DNA of 9,093 bases, taken from JAULUH01 sp032111745. GTDB lineage: Bacteria > Chloroflexota > Anaerolineae > JAAEKA01. Location of the stretch: positions 1 through 9,093 of the forward strand of contig JAULUH010000228.1 in assembly GCA_032111745.1 (NCBI GenBank), in the 5' to 3' direction. Each line of letters opens with the position of its first letter. Within the stretch, counting starts at the first letter, position 1. Both the position numbers and the translations under genes were made by a program. This document shows positions 1-6,127 of this stretch, one piece after another. The notes under the pieces are model-generated. The model was not told the origin of the DNA, ran no database searches, and worked only from the letters and a program-made list of their open reading frames with translations.

Positions 1-45
1 TGAGGGGGCTGGGGGGGGGCCGCAAAGCCCCGTCACGTCTCGCCG

Positions 46-73
46 TTCATACCCCAACGCCAACATGGATAAT
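46..73 (+). promoter_or_regulatory. Weak candidate promoter for the thioredoxin lipoprotein-ccdA operon
   Basis: A GATAAT hexamer (68-73) with a TTCATA hexamer 16 bp upstream (46-51) is the best sigma70-like pair in the 232-bp leader. The -35 match is poor, so this is only a candidate. The rest of the leader (1-232) holds a run of nine G (11-19), a short GGGGC/GCCCC hairpin (16-31) with no T-tract, and an unused Shine-Dalgarno-like AAGGAGG (124-130). I see no RNA gene or ORF there. Confidence 0.2.
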
Positions 74-232
74 GCGTAATCACCGCACAGCTCCTGGCCA
101 CAAGGAATCCGTAACACTCACGCAAGGAGGGTGTAAGCGGCGCCAGGCATACTAGTGCTCGACAGGGTTGGTGGCGGGGTCCCCGTAGAGGGAGCGACCA
201 CCAGCCGATTCAGCAAGAGGAGAGCACTAACC

Positions 233-1096
233 ATGAAGACGAAGCCTGCGTTGTTGGGGTTGTTGTTGATTGCCGCACTGATGCTGGTGGCCTGTGGTGC
301 TGCGGGTGCCGAGCCTGAGATGCCGGCGACGGCGGCCGGCGAGCCAATGGCCAAAGGGGACGAGGCGGCACAGGATAGCTCGATGGCCAAGACGGGCGAG
401 GCGGCCATGGCTGAGGATAGCACGATGGCCAAGGTCGACGATACGGCCATGGCTGAGGATAGCACGATGGCCAAGGCCGGCGATACCGCCATGGCTGAGG
501 ATAGCGCGATGGCCAAGGCCGGCGATACCGCCATGGCTGAGGATAGCGCGATGGCCAAGGCCGGCGAGGGCACCGAGGGTGAGAGCCACGGTGCCGTGGG
601 CGACACAGCCATGGCTGGAGACGAGGCCATGGCAGAGGGCGCTGCCCTGCCGGCCTGGTTGATGGCCGAGCTGGTGGATGTCAACACGGGCCAGCCCTTT
701 GCCATCGCCGACCAGCAGGGCAAGGTAGTGCTGGTAGAGACCCTGGCGGTGTGGTGCTCCAACTGCCTGCGGCAACAGAAAGAGATCCAGGCCCTGCACA
801 CGGCCCTGGGCGAGCGCGCGGACCTGGTGAGCGTAGGCCTGGACATCGATCTGAACGAGAGCCCGGAGCAGTTGCGAGCCCATGCCAAGCGCCACGGCTT
901 CGATTGGACCTACGCCGTGGCCACGCCGGAGGTGGCCCGCGAGATCGGGCAGCTGTACGGCAACCTGTTCCTGAACCCGCCGTCGACCCCCATGCTGGTG
1001 GTGGACCGCCAGGGCCAGGTGCACCCGCTGCCCTTCGGCATCAAGAGCGCTGGCGAGCTGCAGGAGGCGCTGGCACCCTTCCTGGGCGGATCCTAG
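233..1096 (+). CDS. Extracytoplasmic thioredoxin-fold lipoprotein (TlpA/ResA-like) with Met-rich tandem-repeat linker
   Basis: Predicted thiol-disulfide oxidoreductase tethered to the outer face of the membrane, 287 aa. Residues 1-21 form a lipoprotein signal peptide with lipobox LVAC (Cys21). Residues 43-111 are an Ala/Met/acid-rich linker of 14-residue repeats. Residues ~137-287 are a thioredoxin-like domain with active site WCSNC (Cys175, Cys178) and a Thr-Pro cis-proline (Pro253). The ATG at 233 is preferred over an in-frame GTG at 155 because AGAGGAG lies about 10 nt upstream and the signal peptide begins exactly here. ccdA follows 27 bp downstream in the same direction, so the pair probably form an electron relay: CcdA reduces the CSNC site, and the lipoprotein reduces oxidised periplasmic-side cysteines, for example in cytochrome c maturation or repair. 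The substrate is not evident. The family call is firm; the exact subfamily is not. Confidence 0.88.
   Translation: MKTKPALLGLLLIAALMLVACGAAGAEPEMPATAAGEPMAKGDEAAQDSSMAKTGEAAMAEDSTMAKVDDTAMAEDSTMAKAGDTAMAEDSAMAKAGDTAMAEDSAMAKAGEGTEGESHGAVGDTAMAGDEAMAEGAALPAWLMAELVDVNTGQPFAIADQQGKVVLVETLAVWCSNCLRQQKEIQALHTALGERADLVSVGLDIDLNESPEQLRAHAKRHGFDWTYAVATPEVAREIGQLYGNLFLNPPSTPMLVVDRQGQVHPLPFGIKSAGELQEALAPFLGGS
359..565 (+). repeat. In-frame tandem repeat, 42-bp unit, five copies
   Basis: Five consecutive units inside the lipoprotein gene encode the consensus DTAMAEDSTMAKAG. Unit boundaries are 359-397 (39 bp, one codon short), 398-439, 440-481, 482-523 and 524-565. Units 4 and 5 are identical at the DNA level and unit 3 is nearly so, which suggests recent slippage expansion. 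A decayed partial copy (DTAMAGDEAMAEG) follows at about residues 124-136. Methionines recur at alternating spacings of 8 and 6 residues. Confidence 0.95.
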
Positions 1097-1123
1097 CCCG
1101 ACCCTGCCTGCAGGAGAACACCC

Positions 1124-1801
1124 ATGGTTTTCGAAGCCGCCTTCACGTCTGTCTCCCTGGGCCTGCTGGCAACCACCAGCCCGTGTGTGTTGCCGCTGTA
1201 CCCGGGCTTCCTGGCCTACATCAGCGGCGGCCAGAGCGCGCTGGCCGGCCGCCACAGCCGCTACTTCCTGGGCTTCTTCGTGCTGGCCGGCGTGCTGGCC
1301 ATGATGCTGGCCCTGGGCCTGGTGATCGCGCTGCTATCGGTGTCCGTGGGCGAGGCGCTGTCCATCGCCATTCCCGTGGCCGACCTGCTGATCATCTCCC
1401 TGGGCGTGATGCTGCTGCTGGATCGCAACCCCTTCAAGAAGCTGCCACAGATCCGGGTGCCGGTGCTGTCGCACCCTTATGTAAATGCCTTCACCTATGG
1501 GTTGCTGTACGGCCCCATCGCCCTGCCCTGCTCGGGGCCGCTGGTGGTGGGCATCTTCGCCCTGTCGCTGACCGCGGGCGAGGCGGTATCCAAGCTCGGC
1601 ACCTTCCTGTGGTTCGGCCTGGGCTTTGGCCTGCCGCTGCTGGCCCTGTCCTTCCTGTCGGGCGCCAACCAGCGCTGGCTGATCCACCAGTTCACGGTGC
1701 GGGCACGGCTCATCAACGTGGCGGGTGGCCTGTTGCTGGTGGGCATCGGCCTCTACGACCTGTGGGCCAACTGGGAGCTGATCACAGCCTTCTTGAGCTA
1801 A
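1124..1801 (+). CDS. ccdA: CcdA-family cytochrome c biogenesis / thiol electron transport membrane protein
   Basis: Integral membrane protein (225 aa) that carries electrons from cytoplasmic thioredoxin to extracytoplasmic thioredoxin-like proteins. It has the hallmark motif SPCVLPLYPGF near the N terminus (Cys21) and a second redox cysteine in ALPCSGP (Cys136), the two CcdA cysteines. Six hydrophobic segments are visible at about residues 6-33, 46-73, 80-99, 122-150, 159-180 and 196-215, which matches the usual CcdA length and topology. The ATG at 1124 has AGGAG 7 nt upstream. The gene lies 27 bp after the thioredoxin lipoprotein gene, its likely partner, and should be cotranscribed with it. 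No other cytochrome c maturation gene is in the window, so a role outside cytochrome c assembly is also possible. Confidence 0.92.
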   Translation: MVFEAAFTSVSLGLLATTSPCVLPLYPGFLAYISGGQSALAGRHSRYFLGFFVLAGVLAMMLALGLVIALLSVSVGEALSIAIPVADLLIISLGVMLLLDRNPFKKLPQIRVPVLSHPYVNAFTYGLLYGPIALPCSGPLVVGIFALSLTAGEAVSKLGTFLWFGLGFGLPLLALSFLSGANQRWLIHQFTVRARLINVAGGLLLVGIGLYDLWANWELITAFLS

Positions 1802-1812
1802 TCCGAGGCAGG

Positions 1813-1855
1813 CCGGGCAGGCTAGCGCGGCGTACACAGGCGCCAGCCTGCCCGG
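1813..1855. terminator. GC-rich inverted repeat between convergent genes (possible bidirectional terminator)
   Basis: Perfect 11-bp arms, CCGGGCAGGCT (1813-1823) and AGCCTGCCCGG (1845-1855). An inner GGCG/CGCC pairing (1829-1832 with 1841-1844) leaves an 8-nt loop. It sits between the ccdA stop (1801) and the stop of the opposing hypothetical gene (1880). There is no T-tract on either side, so it is not a classical intrinsic terminator. It could slow polymerase or protect 3' ends, or be a dispersed repeat. Confidence 0.4.
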
Positions 1856-1879
1856 TCTACGGCGCCTTTGCTGGCCTGT

Positions 1880-2335
1880 TCAATCTTGCCTGGGATGTTC
1901 CCCGAGCATGGCCCTGCCGACGAGGCTCCACTTCATGATGGCCTGCCTTTCTGGATCCACCTCATCGCCAGGAAACGGCGCCTCTCGTGCGAGCAAGAGC
2001 ACATCGATCAGGTATGAGATCAGCCTGGCGTCACGATCATCGTCTGTTTCGGTGTACTGATCCGGATGGCGGTTGACATCGGCTTCGACCATGCGGTACG
2101 AGTCGCCGTCCCGGCCAAAGCGCACGACGTAGATGCAGTTGCCCGTCCAGCTACGATGGAAGAACAGCGTGTCGTCCTGCCAGTAGACGAACCACTTGTC
2201 CTCCATCTCCTGAGGTAGCAATCCCAGGTGCAGGCGCTGCACCTCGTCCTCGGAGAAGCTCCGGTCCAGGGGGACAGTGCTCCTCTCTGCAGGCAAGGGT
2301 TGCGTTTGCCAGTCGGACTGTTTGACAGCTTTCAC
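1880..2335 (-). CDS. Conserved hypothetical protein
   Basis: Soluble, acidic protein of 151 aa with no signal peptide or membrane segment. The central part (about residues 43-75) has an aromatic-rich core, MEDKWFVYWQDDTLFFHRSW followed by TGNCIYVVRF. I recall this pattern from widespread uncharacterised bacterial proteins, but I cannot name a family or function. The start is GTG at 2335: GGAGGTAA lies about 6 nt upstream on the coding strand and no better ATG is near. The gene is downstream of the tRNA-operon terminator and in the same direction, and it is convergent with ccdA. No obvious promoter lies in the 34 bp between the terminator and the start, so it may be read by leakage through the terminator. 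Strong ribosome binding site and well-formed composition support a real gene. Confidence 0.75.
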   Translation of the reverse strand: MKAVKQSDWQTQPLPAERSTVPLDRSFSEDEVQRLHLGLLPQEMEDKWFVYWQDDTLFFHRSWTGNCIYVVRFGRDGDSYRMVEADVNRHPDQYTETDDDRDARLISYLIDVLLLAREAPFPGDEVDPERQAIMKWSLVGRAMLGEHPRQD

Positions 2336-2369
2336 CCTGTTACCTCCACGGTTCTGGACAAGCCCGGGG

Positions 2370-2404
2370 AAACAAAAGGAGACCAGCCTTTTAGACCAGT
2401 CTCC
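2370..2404 (-). terminator. Rho-independent terminator of the rnpB-tRNA operon
   Basis: On the minus strand a hairpin GGAGACTGGTC / GGCTGGTCTCC (11 pairs including G-U wobbles, 5-nt loop; 2378-2404) is followed at once by TTTTGTTT (2370-2377). It begins about 33 nt downstream of the tRNA-Gln 3' end and about 35 nt before the hypothetical gene's GTG. This is the clearest intrinsic terminator in the window. Confidence 0.85.
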
Positions 2405-2437
2405 TCATCGCTTTTCGGCTGCCGTCGCCTAAGCAAG

Positions 2438-2508
2438 CTCGGGGACGTGGATTCGAACCACGATTAGAGGATCCAAAGTCCCCTGTCCTGCCATTAGACG
2501 ATCCCCGA
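2438..2508 (-). tRNA. tRNA-Gln (anticodon TTG)
   Basis: 71 nt. The acceptor stem pairs TCGGGGA with TCCCCGA, the anticodon stem GGGGA/TCCTC flanks loop CTTTGGA, and the T arm is CGTGG-TTCGAAT-CCACG. Anticodon TTG reads CAA. The 3' CCA is not encoded. It is the last gene of the stable-RNA operon, 25 nt after tRNA-Phe. Confidence 0.96.
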
Positions 2509-2533
2509 ATAGTGGTGGGCAAATCGACCCAAG

Positions 2534-2606
2534 TGCCGAGACCCAGACTTGAACTGGGGACACCGCAATTTTCAGTCGCGTGCTCTACCAACTGAGCTAT
2601 CTCGGC
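2534..2606 (-). tRNA. tRNA-Phe (anticodon GAA)
   Basis: 73 nt. Acceptor GCCGAGA/TCTCGGC with discriminator A, D arm GCTC/GAGC, anticodon loop CTGAAAA giving GAA, and T arm CCCAG-TTCAAGT-CTGGG. CCA is not encoded. It lies 10 nt after tRNA-Gly. Confidence 0.97.
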
Positions 2607-2614
2607 AAACAAAT

Positions 2615-2688
<74 letters not shown>

Positions 2689-2742
2689 ACGCTTGATTAT
2701 CACCAAAGCTCTGCCCGCCACCGACGGCAGCCCGGCCTGCAG

Positions 2743-2815
<73 letters not shown>

Positions 2816-2837
2816 ATGGCGCCAAACCCAACGGAAG

Positions 2838-2920
2838 TGCCGACGAGAGGACTCGAACCTCCACGCCCAGGGGGCAACAGATCCTAAGTCTGCAGCGTCT
2901 GCCAATTCCGCCACGTCGGC
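2838..2920 (-). tRNA. tRNA-Leu (anticodon TAG)
   Basis: 83 nt, class II with a long variable arm (TGCCCCCTGGGCG region). Acceptor GCCGACG/CGTCGGC with discriminator A, anticodon stem GCAGA/TCTGT with loop CTTAGGA giving TAG (reads CUA), and T arm GGAGG-TTCGAGT-CCTCT. CCA is not encoded. Its 5' end is about 19 nt from the end of rnpB, so its 5' leader is the rnpB 3' trailer. Confidence 0.96.
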
Positions 2921-2938
2921 AAGATGGGCAGCGGATCA

Positions 2939-3367
2939 CCAGGTTGGATGTACTCCCGATTCTGTTCGTTCCGTCATCTGTCTCTCGGCCTGGTTGGCCG
3001 AGGCGGCGCCTGGCCTGCCAGGGGTGACCTGGCCTCACCGTTGCCGCTGCGGCGAGACCGAACCACATGCGTGGCCCAGCCCACTCGCCTTGCTCCCAGT
3101 TGCACGCTCGCCTAGCCGGCGACATTGCTGCCACCGCTGGTGGGCTCTTACCGGGTCATGGACCCCCTCGCATTGCGAGGCCACCGTTTCAGCCCTGACG
3201 CCGCTGCCGGCGCCGGGAATGCTTTCTGTTGCGGTTGTAGTCACCCGGGCGTTGCCACCCGCGTGCCCTCACTTGCTGTTTCGTGAGGCAACCTTCCGCA
3301 CGAAGCGGTGGGAGTCGGGAAGTTCCTCTGGCGGCGCACGGCCGCCAGCGACGGAGCTCCAACCTGC
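2939..3367 (-). ncRNA. rnpB: RNase P RNA, bacterial type-A-like
   Basis: Catalytic RNA of RNase P, which cleaves 5' leaders from pre-tRNAs. P1 closes the molecule with a perfect 9-bp pairing, CAGGTTGGA (3358-3366) with TCCAACCTG (2940-2948). P2 is CCGTC/GACGG and P3 is a CTGGCGGC/GCCGCCAG hairpin. P4 pairs ACTTCCCGA (minus strand, within 3314-3324) with TCGGGAGT (near 2953-2960), leaving the conserved bulged U. Further hallmarks are GAGGAAC (ending P3), GCAACAGAAAGC (~3221-3232), GGTAAGAGC (3144-3152), GGGAGCAAGG (3088-3097) and ACAGAA (~2961-2966). The length of about 430 nt is slightly long for the class. No protein-coding ORF is credible here. Ends are set by P1 and may be off by a few nt. 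Subtype A is inferred from the conserved order; P4 differs from the usual sequence (see findings). Confidence 0.93.
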
Positions 3368-3409
3368 AAACCATGTTTGGTTTTTAATGTATCCGCCTGA
3401 CAACGAGGG

Positions 3410-3437
3410 ATTATACCACGAGCGTGGGGATTGTCAA
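3410..3437 (-). promoter_or_regulatory. Strong sigma70-type promoter of the rnpB-tRNA operon
   Basis: Minus strand: consensus -35 TTGACA (3432-3437) and consensus -10 TATAAT (3410-3415), separated by 16 bp. Transcription should start near 3402-3404. This leaves a leader of about 36 nt before the rnpB P1 helix, containing an AAACC/GGTTT inverted repeat, that must be trimmed or tolerated. Confidence 0.85.
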
Positions 3438-3456
3438 AAACCGGGCAATACCTGGC

Positions 3457-3506
3457 TCGTAGTGCGCACTTCAGTGCGCCGGAGAGCGCTGAAGCGCTCA
3501 CTACGA
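3457..3506. repeat. 50-bp palindromic (cloverleaf-like) repeat element
   Basis: Outer arms TCGTAGTG (3457-3464) and CACTACGA (3499-3506) are perfectly complementary. They enclose two smaller hairpins, GCGCAC/GTGCGC (3464-3479, loop TTCA) and GAGCGC/GCGCTC (3484-3499, loop TGAA). The whole can fold as a three-way junction on either strand. I recall similar GTAGTGAGCGCTTCAGCGCTC-type repeats in intergenic DNA of environmental genomes, so it is probably a REP/MITE-like dispersed element; only one copy is in this window. It overlaps the last two codons of the moaD-moaE gene and lies 20 bp from the rnpB -35 box. Confidence 0.75.
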
Positions 3507-4220
3507 ACCGCCGTGGATGGGTGGGGGCGCGGCGTCGCGGGGGCCTTCGACCCACCACTGGCCGTCGCTGCCGACCTCTTTTTTCCAGATCGGCACGATG
3601 GCCTTGAGGCGCTCGATGGCGTAGCTGCAGGCATCGAAGGTGCCGCCGCGGTGGGCAGCGGCGACGGCGATGACGACGCTGGGATCGCCGACTTCGAGAC
3701 GGCCCACCCGGTGCACGATGCTGATGGCCTGCACCTGCGGCCAGCGCTCCTGCACCTCGGCGCCGATGTCCGCCAGCATGGGCTCGGCCATCTCGGCGTA
3801 GGCCTCGTACTCCAGGTGGTCGGTGCGCAGGTCGCCGGTTTCCCCGCGCACGACGCCGGCAAACACGGTAATGGCCCCGCGGTCCGGCCCGGCCACGCGG
3901 GCGGCGACCTCGTCCAGGGAAAGGGGCGCGGTGGTGATCTCGAACAACCGGGGGGTGGCCGGCTGGCCGCCGCTGACGGGCGGGAAGAGGGCCACCTCGT
4001 CGCCATCGGCCAGCGTGGTGCCGGCGCCGGCGTAGGCCCGATTGACCGCGGCGTAGATGGCGCCGGAGGCGGTGGGCAGGCCGGGGTAGGTGGCAGACAG
4101 CTCGCGCAGCAGGGTGGCCACGGTGCTGCCGGCGGGTAGCTGGCGATCGACGGCGCTGGCCCCGGCGGCCTGGCGCAGGGAGGCAAAGAAGCGGACCTGG
4201 ACGTTGATCTGGTCAGTCAT
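3501..4220 (-). CDS. moaDE: Molybdopterin synthase, MoaD-MoaE fusion
   Basis: Converts cPMP to molybdopterin by adding two sulfurs carried on the MoaD C-terminal glycine thiocarboxylate. In this 239-aa protein residues 1-85 are the ubiquitin-like small subunit ending in ALFPPVSGG (Gly84-Gly85). Residues ~90-226 are MoaE, with FAGVVRG (Arg125), AHRGGTFDAC (His190-Arg191) and LKAIVPIWKKE (Lys206, Lys213), matching the active-site lysines Lys119 and Lys126 of E. coli MoaE in spacing. The ATG at 4220 is chosen over one at 4256: GGAGG is 10 nt upstream, MoaD homology begins here, and it gives an 8-bp overlap with the end of moaC (ATGACTGA), implying translational coupling. The C-terminal tail ends within a palindromic repeat. 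Fused proteins of this type (MoaX of mycobacteria) are cleaved after the Gly-Gly to become active; that is known for the family and inferred here. Confidence 0.93.
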   Translation of the reverse strand: MTDQINVQVRFFASLRQAAGASAVDRQLPAGSTVATLLRELSATYPGLPTASGAIYAAVNRAYAGAGTTLADGDEVALFPPVSGGQPATPRLFEITTAPLSLDEVAARVAGPDRGAITVFAGVVRGETGDLRTDHLEYEAYAEMAEPMLADIGAEVQERWPQVQAISIVHRVGRLEVGDPSVVIAVAAAHRGGTFDACSYAIERLKAIVPIWKKEVGSDGQWWVEGPRDAAPPPIHGGS

Positions 4221-4701
4221 GGATACCGGCCCTCCAGTCGCCACTTTTGCCGCCACGCTTTTCCAGCAGGCGGATGTTGGCGATGACCATGCCCTTCTCC
4301 AGGGCCTTGGCCATGTCGACCACAGTCAGGGCGGCGGCGGCCACGGCGGTGAGGGCTTCCATCTCCACGCCGGTTTGGCCATGGCTATGGACGGTGGCGG
4401 TGATGAACACGCGGCTGTTGGGCTCGTCCACGGCCAGGTCGACGGCCACCCGGGTCAGGAGGAGGGGATGGCAGAGGGGGATGAGGTCGGGGGTGCGCTT
4501 GGCGGCCATGATGCCGGCGACGCGGGCGGTGCCGAGGACATCGCCCTTGGGCACGTTGCCGGCGGCGATGGCGGCGAGGGTAGCCGGGGACATCTGCACC
4601 TCGCCCGCCGCGACGGCGATGCGCTCGGTGGTGGGCTTGGCGCCGACGTCGACCATGGTGGCGGCGCCGGTGTGGTCAAGGTGGGTCAGTTCCGATGGCA
4701 T
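4213..4701 (-). CDS. moaC: Cyclic pyranopterin monophosphate synthase MoaC
   Basis: Acts after MoaA to form cyclic pyranopterin monophosphate (cPMP), the first stable Moco intermediate. The 162-aa protein matches the full family length and starts MPSELTHLDHTGAATMVDVG. All the catalytic residues known from E. coli MoaC are present with an offset of one: Lys52 (PKGD), His78 (CHP), Glu113 and Glu115 (GVEME), Asp129 and Lys132 (VVDMAKALEK). An open frame extends upstream to 4803, but the ATG at 4701 is right: it matches the family N terminus and AGGTG lies 5 nt before it. The upstream extension would translate a dispersed repeat. The end overlaps moaDE by 8 bp. moeA ends 142 bp upstream. Confidence 0.96.
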   Translation of the reverse strand: MPSELTHLDHTGAATMVDVGAKPTTERIAVAAGEVQMSPATLAAIAAGNVPKGDVLGTARVAGIMAAKRTPDLIPLCHPLLLTRVAVDLAVDEPNSRVFITATVHSHGQTGVEMEALTAVAAAALTVVDMAKALEKGMVIANIRLLEKRGGKSGDWRAGIHD

Positions 4702-4724
4702 AGTGACACCTGGAGAGCCGGAGT

Positions 4725-4756
4725 GAACCGCGGAGGCGCAGAGAGCGCAAAGAGGG
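4725..4756. repeat. Degenerate dispersed intergenic repeat (CCGCGGAGGCGCAGAGAGCG type)
   Basis: This purine-rich stretch resembles the CCGCAGAGACGCAGAG-type intergenic repeat that I recall from many Chloroflexota and other environmental genomes. It lies in the 142-bp gap between moeA and moaC, and its reverse translation (PLCALCASAV) produces the spurious N-terminal extension of moaC. No second copy is in the window, so the call rests on recollection. Confidence 0.4.
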
Positions 4757-4843
4757 AACTGGGCCGGAGCAGCCGGACGAGAGGGTTTGGCCACAGCGGC
4801 CAACGGGGCGGACTGGTATTGCGATAGGGGGCTTCGACCCGGG

Positions 4844-6124
4844 TCATGGCTCGACTCCCGAGGAGAGCCAGTGGGTGTCGAGCAGCAGGGCGGGGCGGAG
4901 GGTGCCGGGGGGCAGGGTGCCGGCGGCCTGTTCCAGGACCAGCAGGGCGTTGGCGCCGGCCACCGAGAGCAGGCGGCTGGAGGCCTGGCTGCCGGTGCTG
5001 GTGGCGACGAACTGGCCCCCCTCCTGGCGCAGGGTGACCCGGTGGTACTCAGGCCGCTCGGGGTCCAACGGGAACTCGTGGCCTAAGGTAACCAGGAGAC
5101 TCGGCAAGTGAGGAGAGGGCATACCCAGGTGGCGGCGGATGGCCGGGATGACGAAGAGCTGGAAGGTGACCAGGGCCGAGACGGGGTTGCCGGGCAGGGC
5201 AAAGACCAGGCGGGGCGGCAGGCCGGGGTCGAGCTCGCCGTTGGGGGCGCGGGCGGGCAAGCTAGCGCAGGTGAAGGGCTTGCCCGGCTTCATGGCGACA
5301 CGGCCGAAATGGACCTCCCCCCAGCGCTCCAGCAGGGGCTTGAGCAGGTCCAGCTCGCCCATGCTGACGCCGCCGGAGGTCACCAGCAGGTCGGCCAGGG
5401 CCAGGGCGTGGGCCAGGCGTTGCTCCAGCTCGCCGGGGCGATCGCGCACGATGCCCAGGTCCAGGGGCTGGCCGCCGGCTGTCGCCACCGCGGCCAGCAG
5501 GGTGGTGCGATTGCTATCACGGATCTGGCCGGGGCCGAGGGGCTGGCCGGGCTCGACCAGCTCGTCGCCGGTGGAGAAGACGCCGACGACGGGGCGGCGA
5601 CGGACCGGGGCGTGGGTGTGGCCCAGGGAGGCCAGCACGCCCAGCTCGGCCGGGCCGAGGATAGTGCCGGCGGCCAGCACCAGCAGGCCCGGGGTGATGT
5701 CGGAGCCGATGGCGCGGATGTTGGTGCCCACAGCCAGCCGTGCGGCCGGATGGAGAGTGATCTGGTCGCCGGCTTCATCGGCATGCTCGACTTTGACCAC
5801 GGCATCGGCGCCCATAGGGATGGGGGCGCCGGTGGTGATGCGCACGGCAGTGCCGGGGGTAACCGCCACATGGGCGAAGACGCCGGCCATCTGCTCGCCG
5901 GCCAGCCGCCGCGGGGTGTGACCATCGGCCACGCGCAGGGCGAAGCCGTCGACGACCGAGGCGGGGAAAGGGGGCAGGGCCTCGCCGGCAACCACGTCCT
6001 TGGCCAGCACCAGGCCCAGCGCGTCGGCGAGGGGGATGGACTCGGCGGGCTGGGGCGCGGCGTGGGCCAGCACCAGGGCCAGGGCCGCGTCCACGGGGAT
6101 CATGGGATACGGGGATTCGCGCAT
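4844..6124 (-). CDS. moeA: Molybdopterin molybdenumtransferase MoeA (gephyrin E / Cnx1E-like)
   Basis: Inserts molybdate into adenylylated molybdopterin, the last step of Mo-MPT formation; acts as a cytoplasmic dimer. The 426-aa protein covers the full family. Motifs in order are PPFPASVVDGFAL (Asp59), VTPGTAVRITTGAPIPMGAD (88-107), FSTGDELVEPGQ with GQIRDSNR (183-206), TSGGVSMGELD (249-259), MKPGKPF (278-284), ALPGNPVS (309-316) and SSRLLSVAGANALL (382-395). The PASVVDG, DLGIVRD and SSRLLS blocks look closer to plant Cnx1E and gephyrin E than to E. coli MoeA, as I remember those sequences. The ATG at 6124 lies 3 nt after the stop of the peptidase gene, suggesting coupled translation; the site is weak (GGTAGG), and Met8 (6103) is the alternative. 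moaC follows after 142 bp. Confidence 0.95.
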   Translation of the reverse strand: MRESPYPMIPVDAALALVLAHAAPQPAESIPLADALGLVLAKDVVAGEALPPFPASVVDGFALRVADGHTPRRLAGEQMAGVFAHVAVTPGTAVRITTGAPIPMGADAVVKVEHADEAGDQITLHPAARLAVGTNIRAIGSDITPGLLVLAAGTILGPAELGVLASLGHTHAPVRRRPVVGVFSTGDELVEPGQPLGPGQIRDSNRTTLLAAVATAGGQPLDLGIVRDRPGELEQRLAHALALADLLVTSGGVSMGELDLLKPLLERWGEVHFGRVAMKPGKPFTCASLPARAPNGELDPGLPPRLVFALPGNPVSALVTFQLFVIPAIRRHLGMPSPHLPSLLVTLGHEFPLDPERPEYHRVTLRQEGGQFVATSTGSQASSRLLSVAGANALLVLEQAAGTLPPGTLRPALLLDTHWLSSGVEP

Positions 6125-6127
6125 GGC

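Noticed and set aside
155..232. N-terminal extension of the thioredoxin lipoprotein from a GTG at 155
   Set aside because: It would place the lipobox signal peptide internally and has no ribosome binding site; the ATG at 233 has both a good site and a proper signal peptide.
359..565. Regular repeats considered as a CRISPR array
   Set aside because: Units are directly adjacent with no spacers, stay in frame with a protein gene and have a 42-bp coding period.
294..662. Plus-strand frame with Arg/Trp/Pro-rich repeats
   Set aside because: It is the out-of-frame reading of the 42-bp repeats inside the lipoprotein gene, with no homology and no start signal.
2939..3367. SRP RNA or tmRNA instead of RNase P RNA
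   Set aside because: No SRP GGAAG tetraloop domain and no tRNA-like ends with a tag frame; the RNase P conserved blocks occur in the right order with P1, P2 and P4 pairings.
2994..4139. Long plus-strand open frame across rnpB and moaDE
   Set aside because: It crosses the RNase P RNA and the antisense of moaDE; composition is that of a GC-rich shadow frame.
4702..4803. moaC N-terminal extension to 4803
   Set aside because: The added residues match no MoaC N terminus and derive from a dispersed-repeat-like sequence; ATG 4701 fits the family.
4702..4843. Moco riboswitch in the gap before moaC
   Set aside because: No convincing aptamer-like nested helices were seen; the gap is explained better by the repeat-like stretch.
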